A stretch of DNA of 29,709 bases from Streptomyces sp. NRRL F-5727. Its GTDB lineage: Bacteria > Actinomycetota > Actinomycetes > Streptomycetales > Streptomycetaceae. The notes beneath the pieces are model-generated. The model did not search any database. It was not told the DNA's origin and saw only the letters and a program-made list of their open reading frames with translations. Location: the NCBI RefSeq assembly GCF_000719555.1, contig NZ_JOGX01000077.1, positions 1 to 29,709 of the forward strand. The letters run 5' to 3'. Of the stretch, positions 6,374-14,128 are shown piece by piece; position 1 is the first letter of the stretch; each line of letters starts with the position of its first letter. A program made the translations under genes and the position numbers.

Positions 6374-9172
6374 ATGACAGACCCCCTTCGTTCGCCTCGC
6401 GCCGCGTCTCACAGAAGAGGCAGCACCCTGACTACGTTCCGAGAGCTCGGAATCCTTCCCGAGACCGCCGAGGCGCTCGAAGCCGTCGGCATCGTCAATC
6501 CCTTCCCCATCCAGGAGATGACCCTTCCGGTCGCCCTCACCGGCACCGACGTCATCGGCCAGGCCAAGACCGGCACCGGCAAGACCCTCGGCTTCGGTCT
6601 GCCGATCCTGGAGCGGGTCACCGTCCCCGCCGACGTCGAGGCCGGCCGCGCCCGGCCCGACCAGCTGACCGAGGCCCCGCAGGCCCTCGTCGTCGTGCCG
6701 ACCCGCGAGCTGTGCCAGCAGGTCACCAACGACCTCCTCACCGCCGGCAAGGTGCGCAACGTGCGCGTCCTCGCCATCTACGGCGGCCGGGCCTACGAGC
6801 CCCAGGTCGAGGCGCTCCAGAAGGGCGTCGACGTCGTCGTCGGCACCCCCGGCCGCCTGCTCGACCTGGCCGGCCAGCGCAAGCTCGACCTGTCGCACGT
6901 GAAGACGCTCGTCCTCGACGAGGCCGACGAGATGCTCGACCTGGGCTTCCTGCCCGACGTCGAGAAGATCATCAACATGCTTCCGGCGACCCGCCAGACG
7001 ATGCTCTTCTCGGCCACCATGCCGGGCGCGGTCATCGGCCTGGCCCGCCGCTACATGTCGAAGCCCACGCACATCCGCGCCACCTCGCCGGACAACGAGG
7101 GCGTGACGCACGCCAACATCACGCAGCACGTCTACCGCGCGCACAACATGGACAAGCCGGAGATGGTCGCGCGCATCCTCCAGGCCCGCGGCCGCGGTCT
7201 CGCGATGATCTTCTGCCGTACCAAGCGCACGGCCGCCGACATCGCCGAGCAGCTGCAGCGGCGCGGCTTCGCCTCCGGCGCGGTCCACGGCGACCTCGGC
7301 CAGGGCGCCCGCGAGCAGGCGCTGCGCGCCTTCCGCAACGGCAAGGTGGACGTCCTCGTCTGCACCGACGTCGCCGCGCGCGGCATCGACGTCGACGGCG
7401 TCACCCACGTCATCAACTACCAGACCCCCGAGGACGAGAAGACGTACCTGCACCGCACCGGCCGCACCGGCCGCGCGGGCAACACCGGTACGGCGATCAC
7501 GCTCGTCGACTGGGACGACATCCCGCGCTGGCAGCTGATCAACAAGGCGCTGGAACTGGACTTCGCCGACCCGGTGGAGACGTACTCCAGCTCCCCGCAC
7601 CTCTACACCGACCTCGACATCCCCGAGGGCACCAAGGGCGTCCTGCCGCGCTCCGAGCGGACCCGCGCGGGTCTCGACGCGGAGGAGCTGGAGGACCTGG
7701 GCGAGCCCGGCGGCCGTCGTGGCCGTGGCGGCCGCGCCGAGGCCCCGGCCGCCGAGGAGCGCCCGGCCCGGACGCGCACCCCGCGCCAGCGCCGCCGCAC
7801 CCGCGGCGGGGCGGACGCCGAGGCCCCGCAGACGACCCCCGCCGTGGAGACCGCCGAGACCGCCGAGGCCCCGGAGGCCGTGGACGGCCCGCGCCGTCCG
7901 CGCCGCCGCCGCACCCGCGGCACCGGTCCGGTCGGCGGTGGCATCCCGGTCGCCGGCGCCACCCCGGTGACGCCGCCGGCCGCCGTCGAGGAGCCCGCCC
8001 AGGCCGCCGCGCCCGTCGAGGCCCCGGCCGAGGAGCCGGCCGCCCCGCGCCGCCGCCGTCGTGGTGGTCGTACGGAGACCCAGACCGCCGTCGTCGAGAC
8101 GGTCGAGGCTCCGGTCGCACCGGTCGCCGCGCCCGTCGAGGCCCCGGTCGCCCAGCGCGCCGAAGCCCCGGTCGCCCAGCGCGCCGAGGCCGAGGAGACG
8201 GCTCCGCGCCGGCGCCGCGGCCGCGGTGGGCGTACGGAGACCGTCGCCGCGGCGCCGGTCGCCCCGGCCGCCGCTCCCGCCCCGGCGTTCGCGCCGCGCA
8301 AGCGGCGGGTCCGGCCGCGCGCCGAGGAGACGGTGACCTTCCAGACGGTCGAGTCCGCCGCCGCCGAGCTGGCCGCCGCGCGCAAGCAGTCCGCCCCGGT
8401 GCCCGCCCAGTCGGTGGAGCAGCGTCCGGCGTCCCGCCCGGCCCGGACCGCCCCGGCCCAGGCCGCTCCGGCCCAGACCACCCAGGCCCAGACCACCCCG
8501 GTCCAGGCCGCTCCCGCCCAGGCCGCCCCGGCTGAGGCTTCGGCCTCCGTCCCGGCTCAGGCCGTGGCCGCGCCGCCGCGGGCCCGGCGCCGGGCGACCC
8601 GCCCGGCGACCAACCCGGGTGCCGTGGTCGAGGCCGCTCCGGTCGTCGTCGAGGCCCCCGCGGCCCCGGTCGTCGAGGAGCCGGCCCCGCGCCCGCGCCG
8701 CCGTGCGGTCCGCAAGGCGTCCAGCCCGGTGACGGCCACCGCCGCCGCCGAGGCCGTCGTGGTCATCCCGGCCCCCGTCGCCGAGGCTCCGGCTCCGGCC
8801 GCGGCTCCGGTCGAGGAGGCCCCGAAGGCTCCGCGCAAGCGCGCCGCCGCGAAGAAGACGGCCGCCGCCGTCACCGAGGCGCCCGCCGAGGAGGCCCCCA
8901 AGGCCCCCCGCAAGCGGACCGCCGCCAAGAAGACGGCCGAGGCCGCCACCGAGACGCCCGCCACCGAGGAGGCCCCCAAGGCCCCCCGTAAGCGCGCCGC
9001 CGCGAAGAAGACGGCCGCCGCCGTGGCGCCGGACGCGTCGGAGCCGCAGAAGGCGACGACGACCCGTCGGCGCACGGTGAAGAAGGCCGCCGAGGCCCCG
9101 GCCGAGGAGGCGCCGAAGGCCCCGCGCAAGCGGGTCGCCAAGAAGGCCGCCCCAGCCCAGCCGGAGGCGTAG
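6374..9172 (+). CDS. DEAD-box ATP-dependent RNA helicase with long basic tail
   Basis: 932 aa from ATG 6374; the region upstream (GTG 6314) is not helicase-like, and homologues often begin near 6428 (LTTFRELGI). The helicase core spans ~20-420: Q motif PFPIQ (43-47), Walker A AKTGTGKT (64-71), PTREL (109-113), TPGRL, DEAD (182-185), SAT (213-215), IFCRTK, TDVAARGID and HRTGRTGR (360-367). It would unwind RNA using ATP in ribosome assembly, mRNA turnover or cold adaptation. Residues ~445-932 are a disordered Ala/Pro/Glu-rich tail punctuated by arginine clusters and ending in four lysine-rich, histone H1-like repeats. The tail is longer than the helicase core, and such tails usually bind RNA. 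A strong terminator follows. Confidence 0.93.
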   Translation: MTDPLRSPRAASHRRGSTLTTFRELGILPETAEALEAVGIVNPFPIQEMTLPVALTGTDVIGQAKTGTGKTLGFGLPILERVTVPADVEAGRARPDQLTEAPQALVVVPTRELCQQVTNDLLTAGKVRNVRVLAIYGGRAYEPQVEALQKGVDVVVGTPGRLLDLAGQRKLDLSHVKTLVLDEADEMLDLGFLPDVEKIINMLPATRQTMLFSATMPGAVIGLARRYMSKPTHIRATSPDNEGVTHANITQHVYRAHNMDKPEMVARILQARGRGLAMIFCRTKRTAADIAEQLQRRGFASGAVHGDLGQGAREQALRAFRNGKVDVLVCTDVAARGIDVDGVTHVINYQTPEDEKTYLHRTGRTGRAGNTGTAITLVDWDDIPRWQLINKALELDFADPVETYSSSPHLYTDLDIPEGTKGVLPRSERTRAGLDAEELEDLGEPGGRRGRGGRAEAPAAEERPARTRTPRQRRRTRGGADAEAPQTTPAVETAETAEAPEAVDGPRRPRRRRTRGTGPVGGGIPVAGATPVTPPAAVEEPAQAAAPVEAPAEEPAAPRRRRRGGRTETQTAVVETVEAPVAPVAAPVEAPVAQRAEAPVAQRAEAEETAPRRRRGRGGRTETVAAAPVAPAAAPAPAFAPRKRRVRPRAEETVTFQTVESAAAELAAARKQSAPVPAQSVEQRPASRPARTAPAQAAPAQTTQAQTTPVQAAPAQAAPAEASASVPAQAVAAPPRARRRATRPATNPGAVVEAAPVVVEAPAAPVVEEPAPRPRRRAVRKASSPVTATAAAEAVVVIPAPVAEAPAPAAAPVEEAPKAPRKRAAAKKTAAAVTEAPAEEAPKAPRKRTAAKKTAEAATETPATEEAPKAPRKRAAAKKTAAAVAPDASEPQKATTTRRRTVKKAAEAPAEEAPKAPRKRVAKKAAPAQPEA
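8138..8185 (+). repeat. 24-bp tandem duplication in helicase tail
   Basis: Two 24-bp copies (8138-8161 and 8162-8185) encode EAPVAQRA twice and differ by one synonymous base (GAG/GAA). A looser AQAAPAQTT-type repeat follows at about 8457-8534. Confidence 0.8.
8813..9164 (+). repeat. Four lysine-rich histone H1-like coding repeats
   Basis: Units begin at 8813, 8888, 8966 and 9104, each starting EEAPKAPRKR and continuing with AAKKTA or VAKKAA. Spacing is 75, 78 and 138 bp. They form the C-terminus of the DEAD-box helicase and resemble the lysine/alanine/proline repeats of H1-like and HupS-like nucleic-acid-binding tails. Confidence 0.85.
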
Positions 9173-9196
9173 CAGCGGGCCCGGACCACCGGGCAG

Positions 9197-9236
9197 GACG
9201 GCGGCCCGGCCCCTCACCAGGGGCCGGGCCGCCGTC
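9197..9236 (+). terminator. Terminator after the helicase
   Basis: A perfect 18-bp stem (9197-9214 with 9219-9236; core GGCGGCCCGGCCCCT / AGGGGCCGGGCCGCC) with loop CACC starts 24 nt past the helicase stop codon. Confidence 0.85.
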
Positions 9237-9287
9237 GTCGTTCCCGGAGCCACGGCCGGCGGCCTGATCCGGAGGCCGCCGTCCGGT

Positions 9288-9302
9288 TACAGTCCTTGCA
9301 TG
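9288..9302 (+). promoter_or_regulatory. Possible leaderless promoter of the alpha/beta hydrolase
   Basis: TACAGT (9288-9293) lies 6 nt before ATG 9300 and no Shine-Dalgarno sequence is present, so transcription could begin at or next to the start codon. The -35 region (around 9265, TGATCC) is poor. Confidence 0.4.
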
Positions 9303-10211
9303 AGCAAGCCGCGCTCCCTGTCGCTGCCGCCCCGCACCCGGGCCCACCGCCTGGAGACCGTGCGCGGCGGATTCGCCGTCCTCGACACCGCCCCGGCGGG
9401 CGAGCCGCGGGGAAGCGTCCTGATGCTGCCCGGGTACACCGGCAGCAAGGAGGACTTCCTGGCGCTGCTCGGTCCGCTGAGCGAGGCCGGGTACCGGGTC
9501 GTCGCCGTCGACGGCCGCGGGCAGAACGAGTCGCACGGCCCGCGGGGCCGCGCCGCCTACCGCCGCCGGGCGCTCGCGCTGGACGCGGTCGCGCAGGCGG
9601 TGGCGCTGCGGGACGGTCCGGTGCATCTGCTCGGACACTCCTTCGGCGGGCTGGTCGCCCGCTCGGCCGCGGTGCTCGCCCCCCGGGCCTTCCGCTCGCT
9701 GACCCTGCTCTCCTCCGGTCCCGGCCGGGTCGCCCGCCCCCAGCGGGTGCGGATCCGGGCGCTGCGGGCCGGGCACGCGCTGCTGGCGAAGGAGCGGGTG
9801 TGGCGGACCACGCGGTGGCTGGACAGCCGTGGCGAGGAGCCGGACGAGGCGGTCGACTCGGCCGAGGTGGTGGGCTTCCTGCGGCGCCGCTGGATGCTGA
9901 CCAAGGTGGCGCAGCTGTCCGGCGCCGGCCGGCTGCTGCTGCGCGACCCCGACGGCCCGGCCGAGCTGGCGGCGCTGGCGCTGCCGGTGCACCTGGCGTA
10001 CGGCTCCGAGGAGATGGTCTGGCCGCCGGCCGAGCTGGCGGCGGTCGCCGCCCGTACCGGCGCGCACCACACCGTGGTCGAGGGGGCCGGCCACTCCCCC
10101 AACGTCTCCCATCCGCGCGAGCTGGCGGAGCGCCTGACCGCCTTCTGGGAGCGGGTCGACACGGCCGCGGCCACGGAGGAGCCCGTCCTCAGGGTCAGTA
10201 CTGCGCCCTGA
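9300..10211 (+). CDS. Alpha/beta hydrolase
   Basis: 303 aa from ATG 9300. The fold is clear: LMLPGYTGSKEDF (oxyanion region, 41-53), VVAVDGRGQNES (67-78), nucleophile elbow GHSFGG with Ser114, and GAGHSPNVSHP with His265. At the usual acid position the sequence is YGSEEMVWPP, so Glu237 or Glu238 replaces the typical Asp. Residues ~145-215 form a cap rich in Arg and Leu. The substrate is unknown; lysophospholipase- or esterase-like enzymes are the closest in style. It is monocistronic, with the helicase terminator just upstream. Its last 17 bp overlap the 3' end of the convergent NYN gene, with no terminator visible between them. Confidence 0.88.
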   Translation: MSKPRSLSLPPRTRAHRLETVRGGFAVLDTAPAGEPRGSVLMLPGYTGSKEDFLALLGPLSEAGYRVVAVDGRGQNESHGPRGRAAYRRRALALDAVAQAVALRDGPVHLLGHSFGGLVARSAAVLAPRAFRSLTLLSSGPGRVARPQRVRIRALRAGHALLAKERVWRTTRWLDSRGEEPDEAVDSAEVVGFLRRRWMLTKVAQLSGAGRLLLRDPDGPAELAALALPVHLAYGSEEMVWPPAELAAVAARTGAHHTVVEGAGHSPNVSHPRELAERLTAFWERVDTAAATEEPVLRVSTAP

Positions 10212-11130
10212 GGTGCTGCCAGAAGCCGTCGCGCAGCGCGCGGCGGAGGGCGCCGTGGCCGCGCAGCGAGCGGCTGAGCCGGGACTCGGCCTCGACGAGG
10301 AGGTCCTGGTCGACGGCGGCGGGGAGGTACGGGTCGCCGGGCAGGAGTTCGGCGAGCCGGTCGCGGCCCCGCTCGCCGAGCCAGGTGGCGGCGATCTGGG
10401 CGCCCATGAAGCGGACCTCGTCGCGCGAGGGCGGCGGCTCGGACTCGTTCTCGTACATCGTGACCGGGCGCCGGGTGACGTACGGCCGGCAGAAGTCGAG
10501 GTCGAAGGTGCGCCGGCTGTCGACCTCCCAGAGCAGCGCCTCGGCCTGGTTGGGGCCGTCGGCGGCCTCGATGCCCCAGAGGTGGACGCGGGCGCCGTAG
10601 CCCTGGGCGGCCTCGACGGCGGAGATCAGGTCCTCGTCGCCGCCGACGAGGGCGGCGTCGCTGATGGCGCGGTGGCGGGCGAGCGACTCCAGGTCGCTGC
10701 GGATGAGGGAGTCGACGCCCTTCTGCTGGTTGTCGGCGTTGAGGTTGCCGAGGCGGACCTTGACGTCGGGGAGCTCGGCGATCGACTGCTGCTCGGGGGT
10801 GTGGATGCGGCGGCGGGCGCCGTCGTACCAGTAGACGCGCAGCAGCCGGCTGTCGGCGAAGACCGTCCGGGCGGTGTCGATGAACGCCTCGATCAGGCCC
10901 TCGGCGTCGAGGTCGAAGGAGCGCCGGTCCCCGGAACCCGTCACCAGCAACCCGGCCGAAGCATGGACGTAACCGGCGTCGACGAAGATGGCGTGCGTGG
11001 ACGGGGTCTTCGCCACCTCGGCCAGCATCCGCCGCAGGAGCTCATTGGTGCGCTCCAGGCGGGCCTCCAGCGCGGCGAGCGCGTGGGCGGGTGGGTCGGC
11101 GGGCGGGGCGGGGTGCGTGGCGTCGTTCAT
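10195..11130 (-). CDS. NYN-domain (PIN-like) putative RNase
   Basis: 311 aa from ATG 11130 (GAGG 4 nt upstream). Residues 12-40 form a helix that may be a coiled coil. The NYN domain covers ~46-215: FVDAGY with Asp51, QKGVDSLIRSDL with Asp140, and GGDEDLISAVEAAQGYGARVHLWG with Asp165/Asp167, the acidic residues expected to bind metal in PIN/NYN ribonucleases. The C-terminal ~75 residues are helical and basic and may bind RNA. NYN proteins of the LabA/YacP type cleave structured RNA or act in RNA decay; the role here is inferred. It sits near a DEAD-box helicase, though not in the same operon. Confidence 0.85.
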   Translation of the reverse strand: MNDATHPAPPADPPAHALAALEARLERTNELLRRMLAEVAKTPSTHAIFVDAGYVHASAGLLVTGSGDRRSFDLDAEGLIEAFIDTARTVFADSRLLRVYWYDGARRRIHTPEQQSIAELPDVKVRLGNLNADNQQKGVDSLIRSDLESLARHRAISDAALVGGDEDLISAVEAAQGYGARVHLWGIEAADGPNQAEALLWEVDSRRTFDLDFCRPYVTRRPVTMYENESEPPPSRDEVRFMGAQIAATWLGERGRDRLAELLPGDPYLPAAVDQDLLVEAESRLSRSLRGHGALRRALRDGFWQHLRAQY

Positions 11131-11302
11131 CGGCCCTCATTGTCCGCTTCGGGAGGGCGGGCCGCCACCTCCGCTACCCGGTAGTAGTTAGCCATCCGAA
11201 AATTTTCTTTAGCGTAAGGAATGTTTCGGGTGGGGCAGCCGTTAGACACATACGTACACAGTTCTCCACATGGAGGATCAACTCCGGACGAAGGGAGAAG
11301 CC
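11131..11302 (+). promoter_or_regulatory. AT-rich promoter region of the 50-aa protein
   Basis: About 11180-11225 is conspicuously AT-rich for this genome and includes the perfect palindrome GAAAATTTTC (11198-11207), followed by TTTAGCGTAAGGAATG. A vegetative promoter probably lies here, but no -35/-10 pair stands out. The palindrome could be a regulator site. An AAGGGAG ribosome-binding site at 11291-11297 serves the small gene. Confidence 0.45.
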
Positions 11303-11455
11303 ATGCGCTTCGAAATCCTGCGACTCGACGACATCGACGGCACGCCCGTCGACTCGACCGTCGTGGACGCCGCCTCCGTCAACCGGATCGTGCAGCAGGC
11401 CGCCGCGATCGGCCAGCGCATCTGGATCCGACCCGCAGAGACCTCCGCCTCGTAA
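11303..11455 (+). CDS. 50-aa conserved-type hypothetical protein
   Basis: 50 aa from ATG 11303, with AAGGGAG 5 nt upstream. The sequence MRFEILRLDDIDGTPVDSTV...VNRIVQQAAAIGQRIWIRP suggests a compact strand-helix-strand fold. It has no cysteine, signal peptide or membrane segment. An in-frame ATG at 11270 would add 11 residues but lacks as good a ribosome-binding site. I cannot assign a function. It has its own AT-rich promoter region and its own terminator, so it is probably monocistronic and may be well expressed. Confidence 0.75.
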   Translation: MRFEILRLDDIDGTPVDSTVVDAASVNRIVQQAAAIGQRIWIRPAETSAS

Positions 11456-11467
11456 CGGGGCAGGTCC

Positions 11468-11533
11468 ACACCACGCACCGCGCCCCCGCGCGGACTCCGT
11501 CTCGACGGAATCCGCACGGGGGCGCAGTGGTGT
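11468..11533. terminator. Bidirectional terminator between 50-aa gene and MarC
   Basis: A long imperfect hairpin: ACACCAC (11468-11474) pairs with GTGGTGT (11527-11533), CGCCCCCG (11481-11488) with CGGGGGCG (11517-11524), and the CGGA/TCCGT segment (11491-11500) with ACGGA/TCCG (11505-11514), around loop CTCG. It lies between convergent genes. Confidence 0.75.
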
Positions 11534-11543
11534 CCGGGGGCGG

Positions 11544-12149
11544 TCAGCCGCCCCGGATGACCTGGGTGACGCCGTTGATGATCTGCTGCACGGCGATCGC
11601 GGAGAGCATCATGCCGGCGAGCCGGGTGACGAGGACGACGCCGCCGTCCTTGATGACGCGGATGATCCCCAGCGAGTAGCGCATGGCCAGCCAGAGCACG
11701 ACGTGCATGGCGGCGATGGCGGTCCAGACGGAGATCTGCGCGGAGACGCTGTCGGCGTGCTGGACGGCGAGGATGACCGAGACGATGGCGCCGGGCCCGG
11801 CGAGCAGCGGCATGCCGAGCGGTACGAGGGCGACGTTGACGTCCTTGGTCTGCTTCGGCTCGTCGGTCTTGCCGGTGAGCAGGTCGAGCGCGATGAGCAG
11901 CAGCAGGAGCCCGCCCGCGATCATCAGGGCGGGGACGGAGACGTGCAGGTAGTCGAGGATCTGCTGGCCGAGGACGCCGAAGACGGCGATGACGCCGAAG
12001 GCGACGGCGACGGCCTGCCAGGCCATCCGGCGCTGGACCTTGGCGGGGCGGCCGGAGGTCAGCGCGAGGAAGATCGGCGTGATGCCGGGCGGATCCATGA
12101 TCACGAACAGGGTGACGAAGAGCGAGCCGAAGACGGCGAGGTCGAACAC
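11544..12149 (-). CDS. MarC-family integral membrane protein
   Basis: 201 aa from GTG 12149. Six hydrophobic segments (about 5-25, 43-62, 70-92, 112-130, 139-158 and 170-196), the MDPPGITPIFLALT motif at 18-31 and PLGMPLLAGPGAI at 110-122 identify the MarC (UPF0056) family. The E. coli founding member was once linked to multiple antibiotic resistance, a role since withdrawn, and the true function is unknown; a small-molecule transporter is the usual guess. The ribosome-binding site is weak (AAGG about 11 nt upstream). It is downstream of the PHP gene on the same strand, 243 nt away. Confidence 0.88.
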   Translation of the reverse strand: MFDLAVFGSLFVTLFVIMDPPGITPIFLALTSGRPAKVQRRMAWQAVAVAFGVIAVFGVLGQQILDYLHVSVPALMIAGGLLLLLIALDLLTGKTDEPKQTKDVNVALVPLGMPLLAGPGAIVSVILAVQHADSVSAQISVWTAIAAMHVVLWLAMRYSLGIIRVIKDGGVVLVTRLAGMMLSAIAVQQIINGVTQVIRGG

Positions 12150-12392
12150 GGTGGGGTGCCTTGCGGTGAGGGTCGAACGGTGGGGTGTGGGGCACCGGAC
12201 CGGAACGTGGGATTCCGGCGTCGGGGCAGGAGTGCCCGCCGCCGCACGGTGGACGCGCGGCTCGGGCGGTACGAGAAGGGGCGGGCCGGACGGACGGCGC
12301 GGCGGGACCGGCCGCGAACCCGCGCGCGGGGCGCGGCAGCGCCGTCCCGCCGGAGCCGGTCGGGCGCTCCGGCGGGGAGGGTCGGACAGGCC
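12150..12392. other. Intergenic region between PHP and MarC genes
   Basis: A 243-nt GC-rich gap between two minus-strand genes. No convincing terminator, promoter, ORF or repeat was seen. It presumably carries the MarC promoter. Confidence 0.4.
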
Positions 12393-13256
12393 CTAGGCCG
12401 GGACTCCGCCGGCGCCGGGGACGGGGAAGGCGCCGGTGGCCCGGCGGGTGATCTCGCCGTAGATCTCGGGATCGGTGGTGTACTCGCCGAGACGGCAGGT
12501 CTTGCGGCTGCCGTGGTAGTCGCTGGAGCCGGTGACCAGCAGGCCCAGCTCCTTCGCGAGCCCGCGCAGCCGCGCCCGGGTGGGCTCGTCGTGGTCCATG
12601 TGGTCGACCTCGATGCCGTCGAGTCCGGCCGCGGCGAGGGCGGCGATCGCGGACTCGGGCACGACCTGGCCGCGCTTGACGGCGGCCGGGTGGGCGAGGA
12701 CGGTGACGCCGCCGGCCGCCTTGACCAGCCGGATCGCGTCGGCGGGATCCAGTTCGTGCTTCTCGACGTGGGCCCGGCCGCCGTCGGCGATCCACTCGGC
12801 GGTGAAGGCCCCGGAGACGTCGGGGACGACACCCAGCTCGACCAGCGCCTCGGCGACGTGCGGCCGGCCCACGGAGCCGTCGCCGGCGATCCGGGCGACC
12901 TGCTCCCAGGTGACGGGCACGCCCAGCTCCTGGAGCCGGCCGACCATGGCCCGGGCGCGCGGCACCCGGTCGTCGCGGACCAGCTCGCGCTCGGCGAGCA
13001 GCGCCGGCTCCTCGGGGTCGAAGAGGTAGGCGAGCATGTGCAGGCCGATGCCGTCGAGCCGGCAGGAGAGCTCGGCGCCGGGGACCACGGTCAGCCCCTC
13101 GGGCGCGGCGGCGATCGCCTCGGCGTGCCCGCGGGTGGTGTCGTGGTCGGTGAGCGCGACGACGTCGAGCCCGGCCGCGGCGGCGTTCCGCACCAGCTCG
13201 GCGGGGGTGTCGGTGCCGTCGGAGGCCGTGGAGTGGCTGTGCAGGTCGATGCGCAC
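12393..13256 (-). CDS. PHP-domain phosphoesterase (RNase AM/YciV-like)
   Basis: 287 aa from GTG 13256, chosen because GGAGAA lies ~10 nt upstream and the protein then begins directly at VRIDLHSHSTASDGT. The metal ligands of the PHP fold are all visible: His6, His8 and Asp13, TDHD (Asp37/His38), Glu62, His73, His133, AHP (His189) and SDYHG (Asp246/His248). An insert domain occupies ~80-165. This arrangement matches the YciV/TrpH group, whose characterised members remove nucleotides from RNA 5' ends or dephosphorylate 3',5'-bisphosphonucleotides. Which activity applies here is not determined. It is cytoplasmic. Confidence 0.9.
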   Translation of the reverse strand: MRIDLHSHSTASDGTDTPAELVRNAAAAGLDVVALTDHDTTRGHAEAIAAAPEGLTVVPGAELSCRLDGIGLHMLAYLFDPEEPALLAERELVRDDRVPRARAMVGRLQELGVPVTWEQVARIAGDGSVGRPHVAEALVELGVVPDVSGAFTAEWIADGGRAHVEKHELDPADAIRLVKAAGGVTVLAHPAAVKRGQVVPESAIAALAAAGLDGIEVDHMDHDEPTRARLRGLAKELGLLVTGSSDYHGSRKTCRLGEYTTDPEIYGEITRRATGAFPVPGAGGVPA

Positions 13257-13379
13257 GACGCGGGTTCTCCAGGGGCTCGGCACGGACGGGTGACGCTCCA
13301 GCATAACGGGCGGTCAGCCCCGAGTTTGTACGGAGTCGATCCCTGTGGCGCCTGTTACACCGCCGGGGGTGCCGTCCCG

Positions 13380-14018
13380 TCAGCCCAGCAGGCGCGGGGT
13401 GAGCGCCCCGCAGGGCAGCAGCTCGACCTCGGCGCCCGCGTCCCGCAGGTCGGTGAGGACCAGCTCGTCGTACATGAGGAGCCCGGACTGCTCGGGCCAG
13501 ACGATCGCCCAGAGCCAGAGCCCGCGGGCCTCGCCGGCGAAGACGGCCCGGTCGTGCGGGGCGCCGGTGACGTGCCAGAGCGGGGTGGGGCGGCCGCCGG
13601 CGAGGACCTTGGCCTGTGGCGGCTTGTCGATCGCCATGCCGGAGCCGGGGTCGGGGCCGTCGATGCCGGCGTACCGGGCGCCCAGGCCGACGCCCAGCTC
13701 CTCGGCGACGAGCAGCAGCTCGCCGATGCCGCCGAGCGGGCCGGGACCGGAGCAGGCGACGGCGGTGGCGCGTCCGCCGCTGCGGTCGTCACCGGCGTAC
13801 GTCACCCCGGTGAAGAGCCAGCCGACGGGGAGCGGCCAGGGCATCCAGACGGGCACGTGGGAGCGCTGGACGACGACGGAGAGGGCTTCGACGCTCGGCG
13901 GGATGACGGGCTGCAGCGGATGCACGGGCCCGTGCACGTCGCACTGCCAGGAGTCGGCGAAGAGACCGGGCGCCCTGACCCGACCACCACACTTCGGACA
14001 ACTGGGTTCGCCCCTCAT
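13380..14018 (-). CDS. DUF6758 zinc-ribbon protein
   Basis: 212 aa from ATG 14018; a TTG three codons upstream is possible but its ribosome-binding site is too close. The N-terminus carries Cys7-x2-Cys10 and Cys26-x2-His29 (CPKC...CDVH), a zinc ribbon. The remainder, with PVWMPWPLPVGWLFTGV, a Gly-rich GPGPLGGIGELLLVAEELGVGLGARYAG segment and ARGLWLWAIVWPEQS, is typical of the actinobacterial DUF6758 family. The function is unknown. It lies 110 nt downstream of the suppressor-of-fused-like gene on the same strand and upstream of the PHP gene (123-nt gap), so a loose operon is possible. Confidence 0.82.
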   Translation of the reverse strand: MRGEPSCPKCGGRVRAPGLFADSWQCDVHGPVHPLQPVIPPSVEALSVVVQRSHVPVWMPWPLPVGWLFTGVTYAGDDRSGGRATAVACSGPGPLGGIGELLLVAEELGVGLGARYAGIDGPDPGSGMAIDKPPQAKVLAGGRPTPLWHVTGAPHDRAVFAGEARGLWLWAIVWPEQSGLLMYDELVLTDLRDAGAEVELLPCGALTPRLLG

Positions 14019-14128
14019 AGGGCTCAACGGTCCTACCGCGGACGCCTCCCGTCAAGAACGGCGGCGGCCCGTCACCCGTCCGGCCCGCCTCCGTCACCCG
14101 GACGCCGCCCGGCCCCCGGCGCGCGCCC

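Noticed and set aside
6101..9253. 1050-codon open frame on the minus strand opposite the DEAD-box helicase
   Set aside because: Its Gly/Leu/Arg-rich translation has no domain and mirrors the codon bias of the helicase; long antisense frames are expected in very GC-rich genes.
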